Positions 8,205 through 17,026 of a stretch of DNA of 64,000 nt are shown piece by piece (position 1 is the first letter of the stretch; every line of letters begins with the position of its first letter). The notes under the pieces were generated by a model. That model searched no databases. It saw only the letters and a list, made by a program, of their open reading frames with translations, and was not told the origin of the DNA. The translations under genes were made by a program, and so were the position numbers. The stretch covers positions 1 to 64,000 of the forward strand of contig JAJDXS010000007.1 in NCBI GenBank assembly GCA_022823145.1, read 5' to 3'. This DNA is from Gemmatimonadota bacterium (GTDB lineage: Bacteria > Gemmatimonadota > Gemmatimonadetes > Longimicrobiales > Gaopeijiaceae).

Positions 8205-8862
8205 AATCCTGGGCTGAGGAGGGAGTTAGGGGTCTGGAGTGCCGGCGCCATCCTGGTTGGCGCGATCATAGGGAGCGGCATTTTCGGTGTGCCTGCCGAG
8301 ATCGCGGCGGAGGCGGGCACGGTGGGCGCGATCGCGCTGCTCTGGCTCGCCGGCTCGGCGATCACCCTCCAGCCCGCCGTGATCGGCGGCATCGCACTCA
8401 TCTTCGCGGCCTACGTCGGCACGCTGGTCCCACTCTCCGAGACCGGCGTGCGGGTGGTCGCCGCAGCGGCCATCGTCGGCCTTTCGCTCGCGATCTTCCT
8501 CTTCGGGGACGGCGGCGCCGGAGCGCTGGCTGCGCCTTCGCAGTTCGCACCGGCTTCGTGGACCGGCGCAGGGATCGCCCTGATTGCCGTGCTATGGGCC
8601 TACGACGGCTGGGGCGAACTGCTCTACGCGGCCGGCGAGGTCAAGGACCCAGAGCGCAACCTCCCCCGGGCGCTGATCGGCGGCTCGCTGGTCGTCGCCG
8701 CGGTCTACCTGCTCGCCAACCGGGCGTGTTCCTGCTCGCGTCCTTCGCGATGCTGGCGAACGCCCTGGTGGGGCGCCGGGGTCGACGCTGTTCAGCTTCG
8801 GCGTGATCGGGGCGGGGGTGGTGGCGTATCGGGTTTGGCGGGCACCGGCACACAGAAAGTAA
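8205..8862 (+). pseudogene. APC-family amino-acid permease remnant
   Basis: The frame contains the classic first helix of APC permeases ([22 protein letters not shown]) and a later segment with [27 protein letters not shown], but the several helices that belong between them are missing. After YLLAN the frame shifts; fragments [15 protein letters not shown] and [24 protein letters not shown] continue in the other two frames up to a TAA at 8860-8862. About 200 codons remain of a protein normally near 450 aa, so it has suffered an internal deletion and at least two frameshifts. The final TAA lies within a copy of the 42-nt intergenic repeat. Confidence 0.75.
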
Positions 8863-8897
8863 AGTTGATATGACAATATGTCATATGAACATTACAT
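8856..8897 (-). repeat. AT-rich 42-nt intergenic repeat, copy A
   Basis: On the minus strand it starts ATGTAATGTT, has a centre ATATTGTCAT and ends CTTTACT, and aligns without gaps to the five other copies. It lies at the 3' end of the permease remnant, whose stop codon it contains, and before the 3' end of the convergent amidohydrolase gene. Base composition contrasts sharply with the GC-rich surroundings. Confidence 0.75.
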
Positions 8898-8973
8898 TGT
8901 CGTTCGTGCTTCCGTGCGAAAGCGTTTCAGCTGAAACGCTGAGGCGTCACCAGCGCGCCACGGTTGAGGCTTA

Positions 8974-10659
8974 CTACCGGTCCGTTCGCCTCAGCAGCCT
9001 GCCCGGCTTCGCGTCCGTGAGCGCCCCGTCGTCGATGACCAATTCGCCATTCACGAAGAGGTAGTCCACGCCCTCGGACTGAAGCGTCGCGTTGGCACCG
9101 AAGTCGGCCCTGTCCCGCATGCGCGCCGGATCAAAAACCACCAGGTCGGCGACCATCCCGGGCTCGACGGTGCCGCGATCCTCAAACCCCAGGCGGCGTG
9201 CGGCCAGCGACGTCATTCTGCGCACGGCTTCCTCCAGGGTAATCACGCCGTCCTCCATCACATACTTGGCGATCACGCGCGGGAACGCCCCGAAGGCCCG
9301 CGGGTGCGTGCTCGACACCGAGGCCGGGTTCACCGGCGAGGCGTCGGTGTCGATCATGACGTAGGGCGCCCGCAGCGCGGCCCACTTCTGCTCCTCGTTC
9401 ATGCTCAGCGGGTTCACGCTGACGCCGCCCGCCTGGACGAGGTCGAAGAAGGCGTTCCACGGGTCGGTGCCGAGGACGTCGGCCGCTTCCCCGACGGAGC
9501 GGTTGACGACACCGGGGTCGACCGAAGCGGGTGCCGAGACGATCAGCACGTTGTTCCAGTCCATGCCGACGTGCTGGTACCAGTTCTCCCACTCGGGGTC
9601 GGTCTCGACCTCTTCGCGCAGCCGGGCCCGCAGGCCGGGGTCGCCGAGGGTGGCCAGGAAGGCCCCGGTGCCGCGCGCGTAGTGGCGCGGGTGCAGGAAC
9701 GAGCCGAGGCCGATGCCGTTGCGGATGTAGGGATAGATGTCTGCCGTGACGTCCATGCCGGCGGTGCGCGCCGAGTCGATGAGCGCCAGCGCCTCGTCCA
9801 TAAGGGGCCAGTTGCGCTGCCCGGCCGCCTTGAGGTGGTAGATGTGGACGGGGACGCCGGCGCCTTCGCCGATGGTCAGCGCTTCGCGGATGGCCTCGAG
9901 GACCGCGTGGCTCTCGTTCCTCATGTGCGTGAAGTAGACGCCACCGTACTCGCCGGCCACCGCGCTGAGGGCGATCAATTCCTCCGTCGACGCGTAGATC
10001 GCGGGCGGATAGATCAGGGACGTGGACACGCCGACCGCGCCGTCCTCCATCCCCTCTCTTACCAACGCCTTCATCTGCTCGAGCTGCTCGGGCGTAGGCG
10101 CGACATCCTCGTTGCCGAGGACCACCCGCCGCACCTGGGTCAGGCCGACGTCGTGGACCACGTTGATGGGAATGCCGTAGCGCTCCACGATCGCGAAGTA
10201 CTCCGAGTAGCGGCGCCAGCGCAGCGTGTCTCCGTCGATCACGGGCGGATTGCTCAGCGTGGCCTCGCTCTGGGGCGCGGCCGATGCCCCCTCGCCCGAC
10301 AGGTAGGTGGTGATGCCCTGGCGCAGCTTGCTCTCGGCGCTCGGCGGGTCGGTGATGAGGACGAGGCTGGCCTGGCCCATCATGTCGACGAAGCCCGGTG
10401 CCACCACACGCCCGGCGGCGTCGATGGTGCGGGCGGCCTCGCGGTCGGAGAGGTCGCCGATGGCCATGATGCGGTCACCGCGCACTCCGACATCGGCGTC
10501 TGCGGGTGGCCCGCCGGTTCCGTCGATCACACGGGCATCGGTGATGAGAACGTCGAAGGGATGGGTGTCGGCAGGCGGGGCGGCGTCGGTGCACGCGGCG
10601 GCGGGGAGAATGGCGCCGGCGGCGAGGGCGGCCAGGGTTTTGCGTCGAGCGGTCTTCAT
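8974..10659 (-). CDS. N-acyl-D-amino-acid deacylase-family amidohydrolase, lipoprotein
   Basis: 561 aa from ATG at 10659, with a GGAG Shine-Dalgarno. The N-terminus MKTARRKTLAALAAGAILPAAAC is a lipoprotein signal with the lipobox cysteine at about residue 23, so the enzyme is exported and membrane-anchored. The body is a composite amidohydrolase: a beta-sandwich (DVLITDARVIDGTGGPPADADVG), a TIM barrel with TYLSGEGAS, FTHMRNES and IYHLKAAGQ, and a C-terminal sandwich ending EPGMVADLVVFDPARM. The family removes N-acyl groups from D-amino acids. In place of the usual HxH after APGFVD there is MMGQAS, so the binuclear metal site is altered; some related proteins share this. It may have a different substrate or be single-metal. 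Confidence 0.8.
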   Translation of the reverse strand: MKTARRKTLAALAAGAILPAAACTDAAPPADTHPFDVLITDARVIDGTGGPPADADVGVRGDRIMAIGDLSDREAARTIDAAGRVVAPGFVDMMGQASLVLITDPPSAESKLRQGITTYLSGEGASAAPQSEATLSNPPVIDGDTLRWRRYSEYFAIVERYGIPINVVHDVGLTQVRRVVLGNEDVAPTPEQLEQMKALVREGMEDGAVGVSTSLIYPPAIYASTEELIALSAVAGEYGGVYFTHMRNESHAVLEAIREALTIGEGAGVPVHIYHLKAAGQRNWPLMDEALALIDSARTAGMDVTADIYPYIRNGIGLGSFLHPRHYARGTGAFLATLGDPGLRARLREEVETDPEWENWYQHVGMDWNNVLIVSAPASVDPGVVNRSVGEAADVLGTDPWNAFFDLVQAGGVSVNPLSMNEEQKWAALRAPYVMIDTDASPVNPASVSSTHPRAFGAFPRVIAKYVMEDGVITLEEAVRRMTSLAARRLGFEDRGTVEPGMVADLVVFDPARMRDRADFGANATLQSEGVDYLFVNGELVIDDGALTDAKPGRLLRRTDR

Positions 10660-10775
10660 GCGGTCGTCTCCGGCTCGGGAACTCACGGACGCGGCGGCGG
10701 GTCCGGACATCGTAGGCTGCCCGGCCCGGGGCGGCCATAGTAGTGCGGCGCCGCTCATCCGCTTCCTTTGCGTAA

Positions 10776-11396
10776 ATGTCCGGATTGGACCGAACGCGGA
10801 GCCAGATGCGAAGCCTTCAACTGATGCGAGACACCGACGACACCCGGATCGCCACGGGCGACGACCCGCTCGACCGGCTCATGGCCGCGATCAAGGGCGG
10901 TTCGTCAAGGGCGCTCGGTCGCCTGATGAGCCTCTGCTGGGAGGATCTCGTGCGCTATGCGGCGCGCCAGCTGGGCGATGTGGAGGTGGCCCGCGATGTC
11001 GTGCAGGAAGCGTTCATCCAGGTGTGGGAGCGGAGGCGGGGCTGGCGGCCGCGGGGATCCGCGCGCGCCTACCTGTACAGGATCGTGCGGCACCTGGTGA
11101 TCGACGAGAAGCGGAAGCAGGGGGTGCGGCGGCGGTGGGCGGAAAGCCGGCAGCTCGTCGATGCGCCGCGGCCCGCCACCCCCGCCGAGGAACTGGACGC
11201 GAAGGTGCTGGCGGATGCGTTCGAAGCTGCCGTGGCGTTGTTGCCGGACCGGCGCCGCGAGGTGTTCGAGCTCGTCTTTCAGCGTGGGCTGAGCCACGCG
11301 GAGGCGGCGGCTGTGCTGGACATCTCGGTGCAGACGGTGGCGAACCAGATGAGTGCCGCGCTGAGGAGCGTGCGACGAGCGATCAAGGAGGACTAG
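10776..11396 (+). CDS. ECF-type RNA polymerase sigma factor
   Basis: 206 aa. Region 2 covers about 45-110 (LMSLCWEDLVRYAARQLGDVEVARDVVQEAFIQVWERR, then YLYRIVRHLVIDEKRK) and region 4 about 140-200 (LLPDRRREVFELVFQRGLSHAEAAAVLDISVQTVANQMSAALRSVRRAI). No region 3, as expected for an ECF factor. An internal ATG at 10806 is an alternative start. It is followed without spacing by fecR and an STN-domain TonB receptor, the layout of cell-surface signalling systems in which a receptor senses its ligand and releases the sigma factor. It therefore probably activates its own operon; no target promoter could be recognised. Confidence 0.9.
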   Translation: MSGLDRTRSQMRSLQLMRDTDDTRIATGDDPLDRLMAAIKGGSSRALGRLMSLCWEDLVRYAARQLGDVEVARDVVQEAFIQVWERRRGWRPRGSARAYLYRIVRHLVIDEKRKQGVRRRWAESRQLVDAPRPATPAEELDAKVLADAFEAAVALLPDRRREVFELVFQRGLSHAEAAAVLDISVQTVANQMSAALRSVRRAIKED

Positions 11397-12419
11397 ATGG
11401 ACGAATTGCTGCTCCGGCATCTGCGTCAGCAGACGACGGAAGAAGAGAACGCCGCGGTCGAAGAGTGGCTGGGCGGATCGGGGGAGCGCGCGCGCAAGCT
11501 GGCCGCACTCGGGCGCCTGGTCGAGGCCGGACAGCTGGCCGACCGCCGGATCGTGCCTGGCGACGTACCGGCTGCCGAAGAGGTGATCTGGCGGGCCGAG
11601 GCGCGGACGGCGGGTTCGGCGGGGTTGGCCGTAGAGCGTCTCGGGAGGAGGCTCAGGCTTCCACGCCCCCGGCGTAGGTTCGACCTCGTCGCAGCGGGGG
11701 TCGTGGTCCTGGCGGCTTCGGTGGTGTTCCAGTTCTTCGTCGGCGGGACCAACAGGGGCCCCGCGAGCGCGCCCGCTTTTCAGGAATTCGTGACCGGCCT
11801 CGGAGAAACCGAGATGGTGCGGCTGGCGGACGGAACCGTGATCCGACTGGGACCGGAGAGTCGCCTGAGCGCGTCAGTGGGAGAGACAACCCGCGATGCC
11901 ACCCTCGAGGGCGAGGCCTTCTTCGCCGTCTCGACCGACCAGGGCCGCCCGTTCCGCGTCGTGACCGAGGCGGGGACGGCGCAGGTTCTGGGTACCCGCT
12001 TCCACCTCACGGCCCGCACGGACGAACTCGCCGTGACGGTCGTGGAGGGCCGGGTCGCGCTCGCCGGGCAGGACCACGAGGTACACGTCGGAGCGGGGCA
12101 GGCCACGAGCCTGTTGGGAGGTCTGCCCTCGCAGATCGAGGCCGCCGCCCCGATCGAGACCGTGGCCGAATGGATGGTCGGCTTCCTCATCTTCCACGAC
12201 ACGCCGCTCGAAGCGGCGATGAAGGAGGTCGAGCGGCACTACGACGCCGAGGTAGTGGTCGGCGACGCTGCGCTCCTGGACCGAACCCTGACCATGTGGT
12301 TCGACGCGAAGTCGCTGCCCGAGGTCATGACGGTGGTGTGCAGCGTCATCGACGCCCGCTGCAGCATCGATGCAGGGGTTGTGAGGATCGAGTCTGCTGA
12401 TCGCGGAGCGGGCTCGTGA
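11397..12419 (+). CDS. FecR-type anti-sigma/signal transducer
   Basis: 340 aa, beginning immediately after the sigma-factor stop (TAG then ATG). Residues 1-85 form the cytoplasmic anti-sigma part, a single membrane helix follows at about 95-116 (FDLVAAGVVVLAASVVFQFFV), and the periplasmic FecR domain has ADGTVIRLGPESRLS, EGEAFFAV, FRVVTEAGTAQVLGTRFHL and VVEGRVAL. The C-terminal 80 residues (HDTPLEAAMKEVERHYDAEVVV) form the short secretin-like domain that contacts the receptor. It should transmit the receptor signal across the inner membrane to the sigma factor encoded upstream. The stop overlaps the receptor start (GTGA). Confidence 0.88.
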   Translation: MDELLLRHLRQQTTEEENAAVEEWLGGSGERARKLAALGRLVEAGQLADRRIVPGDVPAAEEVIWRAEARTAGSAGLAVERLGRRLRLPRPRRRFDLVAAGVVVLAASVVFQFFVGGTNRGPASAPAFQEFVTGLGETEMVRLADGTVIRLGPESRLSASVGETTRDATLEGEAFFAVSTDQGRPFRVVTEAGTAQVLGTRFHLTARTDELAVTVVEGRVALAGQDHEVHVGAGQATSLLGGLPSQIEAAAPIETVAEWMVGFLIFHDTPLEAAMKEVERHYDAEVVVGDAALLDRTLTMWFDAKSLPEVMTVVCSVIDARCSIDAGVVRIESADRGAGS

Positions 12420-15100
12420 GGGCGGTAGGGTGGTGCCGCGCGCTGGCTCTGATGATCGCCATACTTGCCCCCACGGCGCTCGCTGCACAGGACCCCCGGG
12501 TGCTGGCCGCGCTCCGGGGCGAGACCGGCGTGAACCCCGACCCGGGCACCCTGCTGGCCACCATCTCCAGGCTGTCCATCGACCGGGCGCCGCTCGGAGA
12601 GGCCCTCGTCCGGCTCGCCGAACGGTCGAACGTCCAGATCGCCTTCAGCCCCAGTCTGCTCCCGGCCGACCTGCGCGTCGACTGCGACTGCGCGGCGCTG
12701 AACCTGGCCCGGACGCTCGACCTGCTCCTCGCCGACACGGACCTCGGATACGTCGAACTGGGGTCGCAGGTGGTCGTCGTCCCCAGGTCGGGCAGCAATC
12801 TCGCGCCGCCGGATGGGCTGCTGCGCGGCCGCGTGCGGTCCGAAGTCGCGATCCCCATCGAGGACGCCACCGTCCGCCTGACGCCAGCGGTTGACACGAC
12901 CCGACAGCAGATCACCGGTACCGACCGGCTGGGCTACTTCGCCTTCCACGATCTGGCGGCCGGTGACTATATCCTGAGCGTGGCGCACATCGGGTACGCC
13001 CCTGACCAGCAGGCTGTGGATCTGGCTCCGGGATCCGATCTGGACGTGGAGGTCACTCTGGCCGAACAAGCCGTCGAGTTGACCGGTCTCCTGGCGGAGG
13101 GCCGCCGGAGCCGGCGGCGCGAGCGGTTCGAGAGAGCCGGAGGTGTAACGGTGCAGGAGTTGAATCGCCGGGAACTGAAGGCGATTCCCGGCATTGCGGA
13201 GCCCGACGCGATCAAGAGCGTGGAGGTGCTGCCCGGCGTGACCAGGGTCTCCGACTTCAGCGCCGCCTTCAACGTCCGCGGCGGATCGGCCGACCAGAAC
13301 CTGATCCTCCTGGACGGCGTCCCGATCTTCAACCCGTTCCACGCCCTGGGGCTGTTTTCCGTCTTCAACGGCGACATGGTGCAGCGCGCCGAGCTCCACT
13401 CCGGCGGCTTTCCGGCGGAGTACGGCGGGCGTACGTCCTCGGTCCTGCTGGTCGAATCCGATCTGGGCGACGGCGACTTTGGGGTGGACGCAGGCTTGAG
13501 CCTCATCGCAAGCCGCGCTGCCGTGCAAGGCGGCCTTTCGCAAGGCGTGCAGGACCGGCTGGGGCTCGCGGACGCGCGCTGGCGAGTGTCGGGGCGCCGC
13601 AGCTACCTGGACCTGGTGACCCGCCCCTTCCTGGATGCTGCCTTCCCGTACTCGCTGATGGACTTCCAGACAGGATTCGAGGCCTGGACAAAGCATGGCG
13701 ACCGGATCCGAATCACCGGCTACTCGGGGAGGGACGCCGTCGATCTCCGGGATTGGGCGATTCTGGACGGCAGCGATCCGGAAGACATCCCGGACATCGA
13801 TTGGAGCTGGGGGAACGACGCGATCGGCGCTTCCTGGACACGCCCCATGCGCGGTGGCGGGGCGCTGGACGTGCACGGTTCCTTTTCCCGCTTCCAGGGC
13901 GAGTTCGACTTCGGCGAGTTTCAGGATGTCCGGGTCAGCACCGGAATCAGGGAGTCGTCCGTGGGTGTGGACCTCTCGCGGAGACCCACCGGGCGCCTGA
14001 ACTGGAAGTCCGGGTTGGTCGTGAACCGTGCGGCACACGACAATGCCATCGAAGGCGGTATCCCCGAAGCGTTTCCGGTCGGACAGGAAGCCGGCACCGG
14101 GTCGTCAGTCTATTCGCAACTCGAATGGAAAGCGAATGCACGGTGGCTGCTGGAAGGAGGCCTGAGGCTCGACTACTGGCGACCCGACGAGGCCGATGCC
14201 ACCACCGTGATTTCGCCCCGATTCGCCGTGAAGCGCTACGTTCGCGGCGGCGACTGGGCCGCGCGAGCAGCCGCGGGACGGTACTTCCAGTCCATTCTCT
14301 CCATGCGGGACGAAAAGCTGCCGCTCAGTCCGGACTGGTGGATGTCCTCGGGAAGCACGGCACCCGTCGTCGTTTCGGACCATATCCAGGGAGGCGTCGA
14401 GGCTTTTGTCGGGCGCAACGACGAGTGGTTCGTCGCCCTGGAGGGGTACTATCGCCGCTTCGATGGGTTGTCGGCCCGGAACTGGGCGGACGATCCGGAA
14501 GATCCCGACGACGACCTGCTGGTCGGAGAGGGGCGCTCGTACGGTGCCGACCTGATCGTGCGCCGGGACGTGGGTGAAACGACGGGCTGGATTTCCGTTT
14601 CCCTTCTCAAGGCCAGGCGCACCTTCCCCGACACCGGTGCCGGGCTGGAAGCGGCGCCGATCGTCGAATACCCCCCGGTGTTCGATCGGCGACTCGATGT
14701 GGACCTGGTTCTCCGCCGCGAGCTGCCCCACGAGATCGAGGCCGGTCTGCGTTGGAACTTCGGAACCGGGCTGCCGTACACCCGCCCACTCGGTGTGTTC
14801 GAGATATATCGTGCGCAGATCATCGACCTTCTGGTGGATCCCACCTACGCCACAGGCGTCATCTACGGCCCCCGGAACGGTGAGCGCTACCCGGTCCGGC
14901 ACCGCATGGACATCAGCTTTCGCAGGACCTGGGAGAAGGAGTGGGGCCGGATCACACCGCATGTCAGCATCGTCAATGTCTACAACCGGAAGAACGTGCT
15001 CTTCTACTCCTTCAACTTCAGGCCCGAGACTCCGGTTCGCACCGGATCTTCCATGATTCCCATCCTTCCAACCATTGGAGTGGAGGTGTCGTTCCGATGA
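12416..15100 (+). CDS. TonB-dependent outer-membrane receptor with STN signalling domain
   Basis: 894 aa from a GTG inside the fecR stop. A signal peptide ends ALAAQ; an STN domain (about 50-125: APLGEALVRLAERSNVQIAFSP, ARTLDLLLADTDLGY) receives or transmits signals; a carboxypeptidase-regulatory-like domain follows (about 138-222, LRGRVRSEVAIPIEDATVRL). The plug (about 240-360) has FNVRGGSADQNLILLDGVPIF and GGFPAEYGGRTSSVLLVE, and the rest is a beta barrel ending in a typical aromatic-terminated strand (GVEVSFR). With the sigma factor and FecR this is a ligand-inducible uptake system. The ligand (siderophore, glycan or peptide) cannot be deduced. Confidence 0.9.
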   Translation: MRAVGWCRALALMIAILAPTALAAQDPRVLAALRGETGVNPDPGTLLATISRLSIDRAPLGEALVRLAERSNVQIAFSPSLLPADLRVDCDCAALNLARTLDLLLADTDLGYVELGSQVVVVPRSGSNLAPPDGLLRGRVRSEVAIPIEDATVRLTPAVDTTRQQITGTDRLGYFAFHDLAAGDYILSVAHIGYAPDQQAVDLAPGSDLDVEVTLAEQAVELTGLLAEGRRSRRRERFERAGGVTVQELNRRELKAIPGIAEPDAIKSVEVLPGVTRVSDFSAAFNVRGGSADQNLILLDGVPIFNPFHALGLFSVFNGDMVQRAELHSGGFPAEYGGRTSSVLLVESDLGDGDFGVDAGLSLIASRAAVQGGLSQGVQDRLGLADARWRVSGRRSYLDLVTRPFLDAAFPYSLMDFQTGFEAWTKHGDRIRITGYSGRDAVDLRDWAILDGSDPEDIPDIDWSWGNDAIGASWTRPMRGGGALDVHGSFSRFQGEFDFGEFQDVRVSTGIRESSVGVDLSRRPTGRLNWKSGLVVNRAAHDNAIEGGIPEAFPVGQEAGTGSSVYSQLEWKANARWLLEGGLRLDYWRPDEADATTVISPRFAVKRYVRGGDWAARAAAGRYFQSILSMRDEKLPLSPDWWMSSGSTAPVVVSDHIQGGVEAFVGRNDEWFVALEGYYRRFDGLSARNWADDPEDPDDDLLVGEGRSYGADLIVRRDVGETTGWISVSLLKARRTFPDTGAGLEAAPIVEYPPVFDRRLDVDLVLRRELPHEIEAGLRWNFGTGLPYTRPLGVFEIYRAQIIDLLVDPTYATGVIYGPRNGERYPVRHRMDISFRRTWEKEWGRITPHVSIVNVYNRKNVLFYSFNFRPETPVRTGSSMIPILPTIGVEVSFR

Positions 15101-16074
15101 CCATCCACAAGCCATCATCCTGGCGGCCGGCGCTGCTGGCTCCCCTCGTGCTCGGCGCCTGCGAACTCGCCGAGGTCGCGATCGAACCGGTCCCGGACCT
15201 GGTCGTGGCCGCCGTCTCGGTGGTATTGACCATCGATCCGCTCGATCCCAACCGGATCGATACGCGCGCCTTCGCGCTGGTCGCAGTGAGCGAACGGGAA
15301 ACCCCCCGTGAGATCCCCGGCGCCGCGGTAACGGTCGTCGGCGAGTCGGGACGATCTCTGCGCCTGCGCGAGGTGAGCGACCCGCTGGCGACCTGCGTGA
15401 CGCCGCTCGAACTCGTGAATGGAACTCTAACCCGCCCGCCTGCCGGTTCCTGTCACGTTGCGGCGATGCCCGGGGCCCACTTTGCCCCCGGGGAAAGGCT
15501 GAGCCTGACGGTGGAGCTGCCCGACGGCGGCATACTGCGCGGCGAGAGCCGAATGCCGGGCGTCTTCACTCCCACAGGCCTGTCGCTGCACGGCGGACGA
15601 TGCCGGGTGGATCCCGATAACGTGTATCAATTCAACTGGGCGCACTCCGCTGGCAGCTGGGCGTACATTGCCGAGGCGCGGCTGGCCGGGCTGGGTGACC
15701 TGTGGCCGCACCAGGAGTCCCTCTTCCTGGACACCACCCTGCGGCGCAATGACGAGCCTCAGCTCGCTTTCCCCCGCGACCTGTTCTTCAGATTTTTCGA
15801 CGAATGGGAACTTGCCCGCGTGTTGCACAAGGGATTGCCGGAAGGCGCCTCTGCCGAGATCGCGGTCGGAGCGCTCGACCGCAACTGGGCCAACTGGGTC
15901 CGGCTCGGCCGCATCGACCTGGAAGGCGAGGTCCGCATCCCTTCAGTCTTCGGCGACGGCACCGGAATGTTCGGAACCGCCGTGCGCTGGAAGCTGGAAG
16001 TCGAGTCGCGCGCAGCCGATCCGCAGGCCGGCGACGACGACCTGCCGCTCTGCGGGCCGGCGCTCGAGAACTGA
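15097..16074 (+). CDS. DUF4249-like lipoprotein partner of the TonB receptor
   Basis: 325 aa; the ATG lies in the receptor stop (ATGA at 15097-15100). The N-terminus WRPALLAPLVLGACELAE has a lipobox with Cys near residue 21. The body is beta-rich: a region with EIPGAAVTVVGESGRSLRL, then SCHVAAMPGAHFAPGERLSLTVELPDGGILRGESRMPG. That order matches DUF4249 proteins, which in Bacteroidota follow TonB receptors and are predicted surface or periplasmic accessory lipoproteins. The family match is from the pattern and position rather than a strict signature. It closes the sigma-FecR-receptor operon. Confidence 0.6.
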   Translation: MTIHKPSSWRPALLAPLVLGACELAEVAIEPVPDLVVAAVSVVLTIDPLDPNRIDTRAFALVAVSERETPREIPGAAVTVVGESGRSLRLREVSDPLATCVTPLELVNGTLTRPPAGSCHVAAMPGAHFAPGERLSLTVELPDGGILRGESRMPGVFTPTGLSLHGGRCRVDPDNVYQFNWAHSAGSWAYIAEARLAGLGDLWPHQESLFLDTTLRRNDEPQLAFPRDLFFRFFDEWELARVLHKGLPEGASAEIAVGALDRNWANWVRLGRIDLEGEVRIPSVFGDGTGMFGTAVRWKLEVESRAADPQAGDDDLPLCGPALEN

Positions 16075-16097
16075 CGCGCAACGTCTTTTGTTGCGCG
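16075..16097. terminator. Stem-loop between convergent genes
   Basis: A perfect 8-bp inverted repeat, CGCGCAAC (16075-16082) and GTTGCGCG (16090-16097), encloses a 7-nt loop, GTCTTTT. It lies directly after the lipoprotein stop and three bases before the stop of the convergent copD gene, so it may terminate transcription from both sides. There is no trailing T-run. Confidence 0.55.
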
Positions 16098-16099
16098 GC

Positions 16100-16945
16100 C
16101 TATCCGGCGACCGGTGACGTGCGCACCAGCAGGGCCGTGACGACGATCACGAGTTGGGCGATGACCAGTTCCCGGGTCGCGTTTCGCCGCAGGGCGGCTG
16201 CGTCCCCCGCTTCCAGGAGCTGCGGCGTCAGGCGCCGCCAGTTGACCGCACCCAGGACCATCACGGTCAGGACGAGTGCCACCTTGGTCAGGAGCAATCG
16301 TCCGTAGGCGGTGGAGACGAGCGCGCCCACCGACTCCACGTGGACGAAGGACGCCACGGTGCCCGTGGCCACGAGTACTCCCGCCGCGACGAGTGCAACC
16401 GGCGAAAACACCGGCACGATTTCGGCGAGGAGACTGCCGTCCCGACCGCCGCGCCGCCGCTCCACCCCCTCCGCAACGAGCACGAACAGCAGGCCGCCGA
16501 TCCAGCTGCCGGCGGCAAGGACGTGGAGCGTGTCGGCCGGGATCAGCAGCGCGCCCAGGTTCTCACTGCCCGACGCGTGACCGGTCAGTGCCGGGAACGC
16601 ACACATCGCCAGCGCAAGGCCGGTTGCCAGGACCCAGGATGCCCGTCGCACGGCCCCGCGCCAGACCGCAGGCGACGCGGCCAGCAACAGCACCGGCATC
16701 AGGATCGAGCCGGCCGCCCCCAGCGTCCAGATCCGGCCCCACTCCGTGCCAAGCAGGAGGCCGGCGTCCTCCCGCCACGGCACGAAGGGATCGCGAAAGT
16801 CCGCCAGCTGCCGCCAGAACACCAGTCCCATCGCGACGATCAGCACGGCACTCGCCAGAATCCCCAACCGCCGAGCGGTATCGACGAGCAAGTCCTGGAC
16901 GGTCTCCGGAACGCGGGGAACGATGAGCCAGCGGCTCGACACCAC
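16100..16945 (-). CDS. copD: CopD-family copper resistance membrane protein
   Basis: At least 281 aa with about eight membrane helices. Recognisable CopD features are TGHASGSENLGALLIPADTLHVLAAGSWIGGLLFVLV and YGRLLLTKVALVLTVMVLGAVNWRRLTP. These proteins are linked to copper uptake or tolerance and partner with periplasmic CopC. The first usual start codon, GTG at 16945, falls in the middle of what looks like the first helix (VGWLHFAALIAAWGVVSSRW). The same frame runs upstream directly into the copC stop codon with no ATG, GTG or TTG before it. Either a CTG or other rare start is used, or copC and copD were one open frame now split by the amber codon. Confidence 0.75.
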   Translation of the reverse strand: MVSSRWLIVPRVPETVQDLLVDTARRLGILASAVLIVAMGLVFWRQLADFRDPFVPWREDAGLLLGTEWGRIWTLGAAGSILMPVLLLAASPAVWRGAVRRASWVLATGLALAMCAFPALTGHASGSENLGALLIPADTLHVLAAGSWIGGLLFVLVAEGVERRRGGRDGSLLAEIVPVFSPVALVAAGVLVATGTVASFVHVESVGALVSTAYGRLLLTKVALVLTVMVLGAVNWRRLTPQLLEAGDAAALRRNATRELVIAQLVIVVTALLVRTSPVAG

Positions 16946-17026
16946 CCCCCAGGCCGCGATCAGCGCCGCGAAGTGAAGCCAGCCGACCGCGGCGCCCGGG
17001 ATCGACCCGACGTCCAGTCGGCCCCC

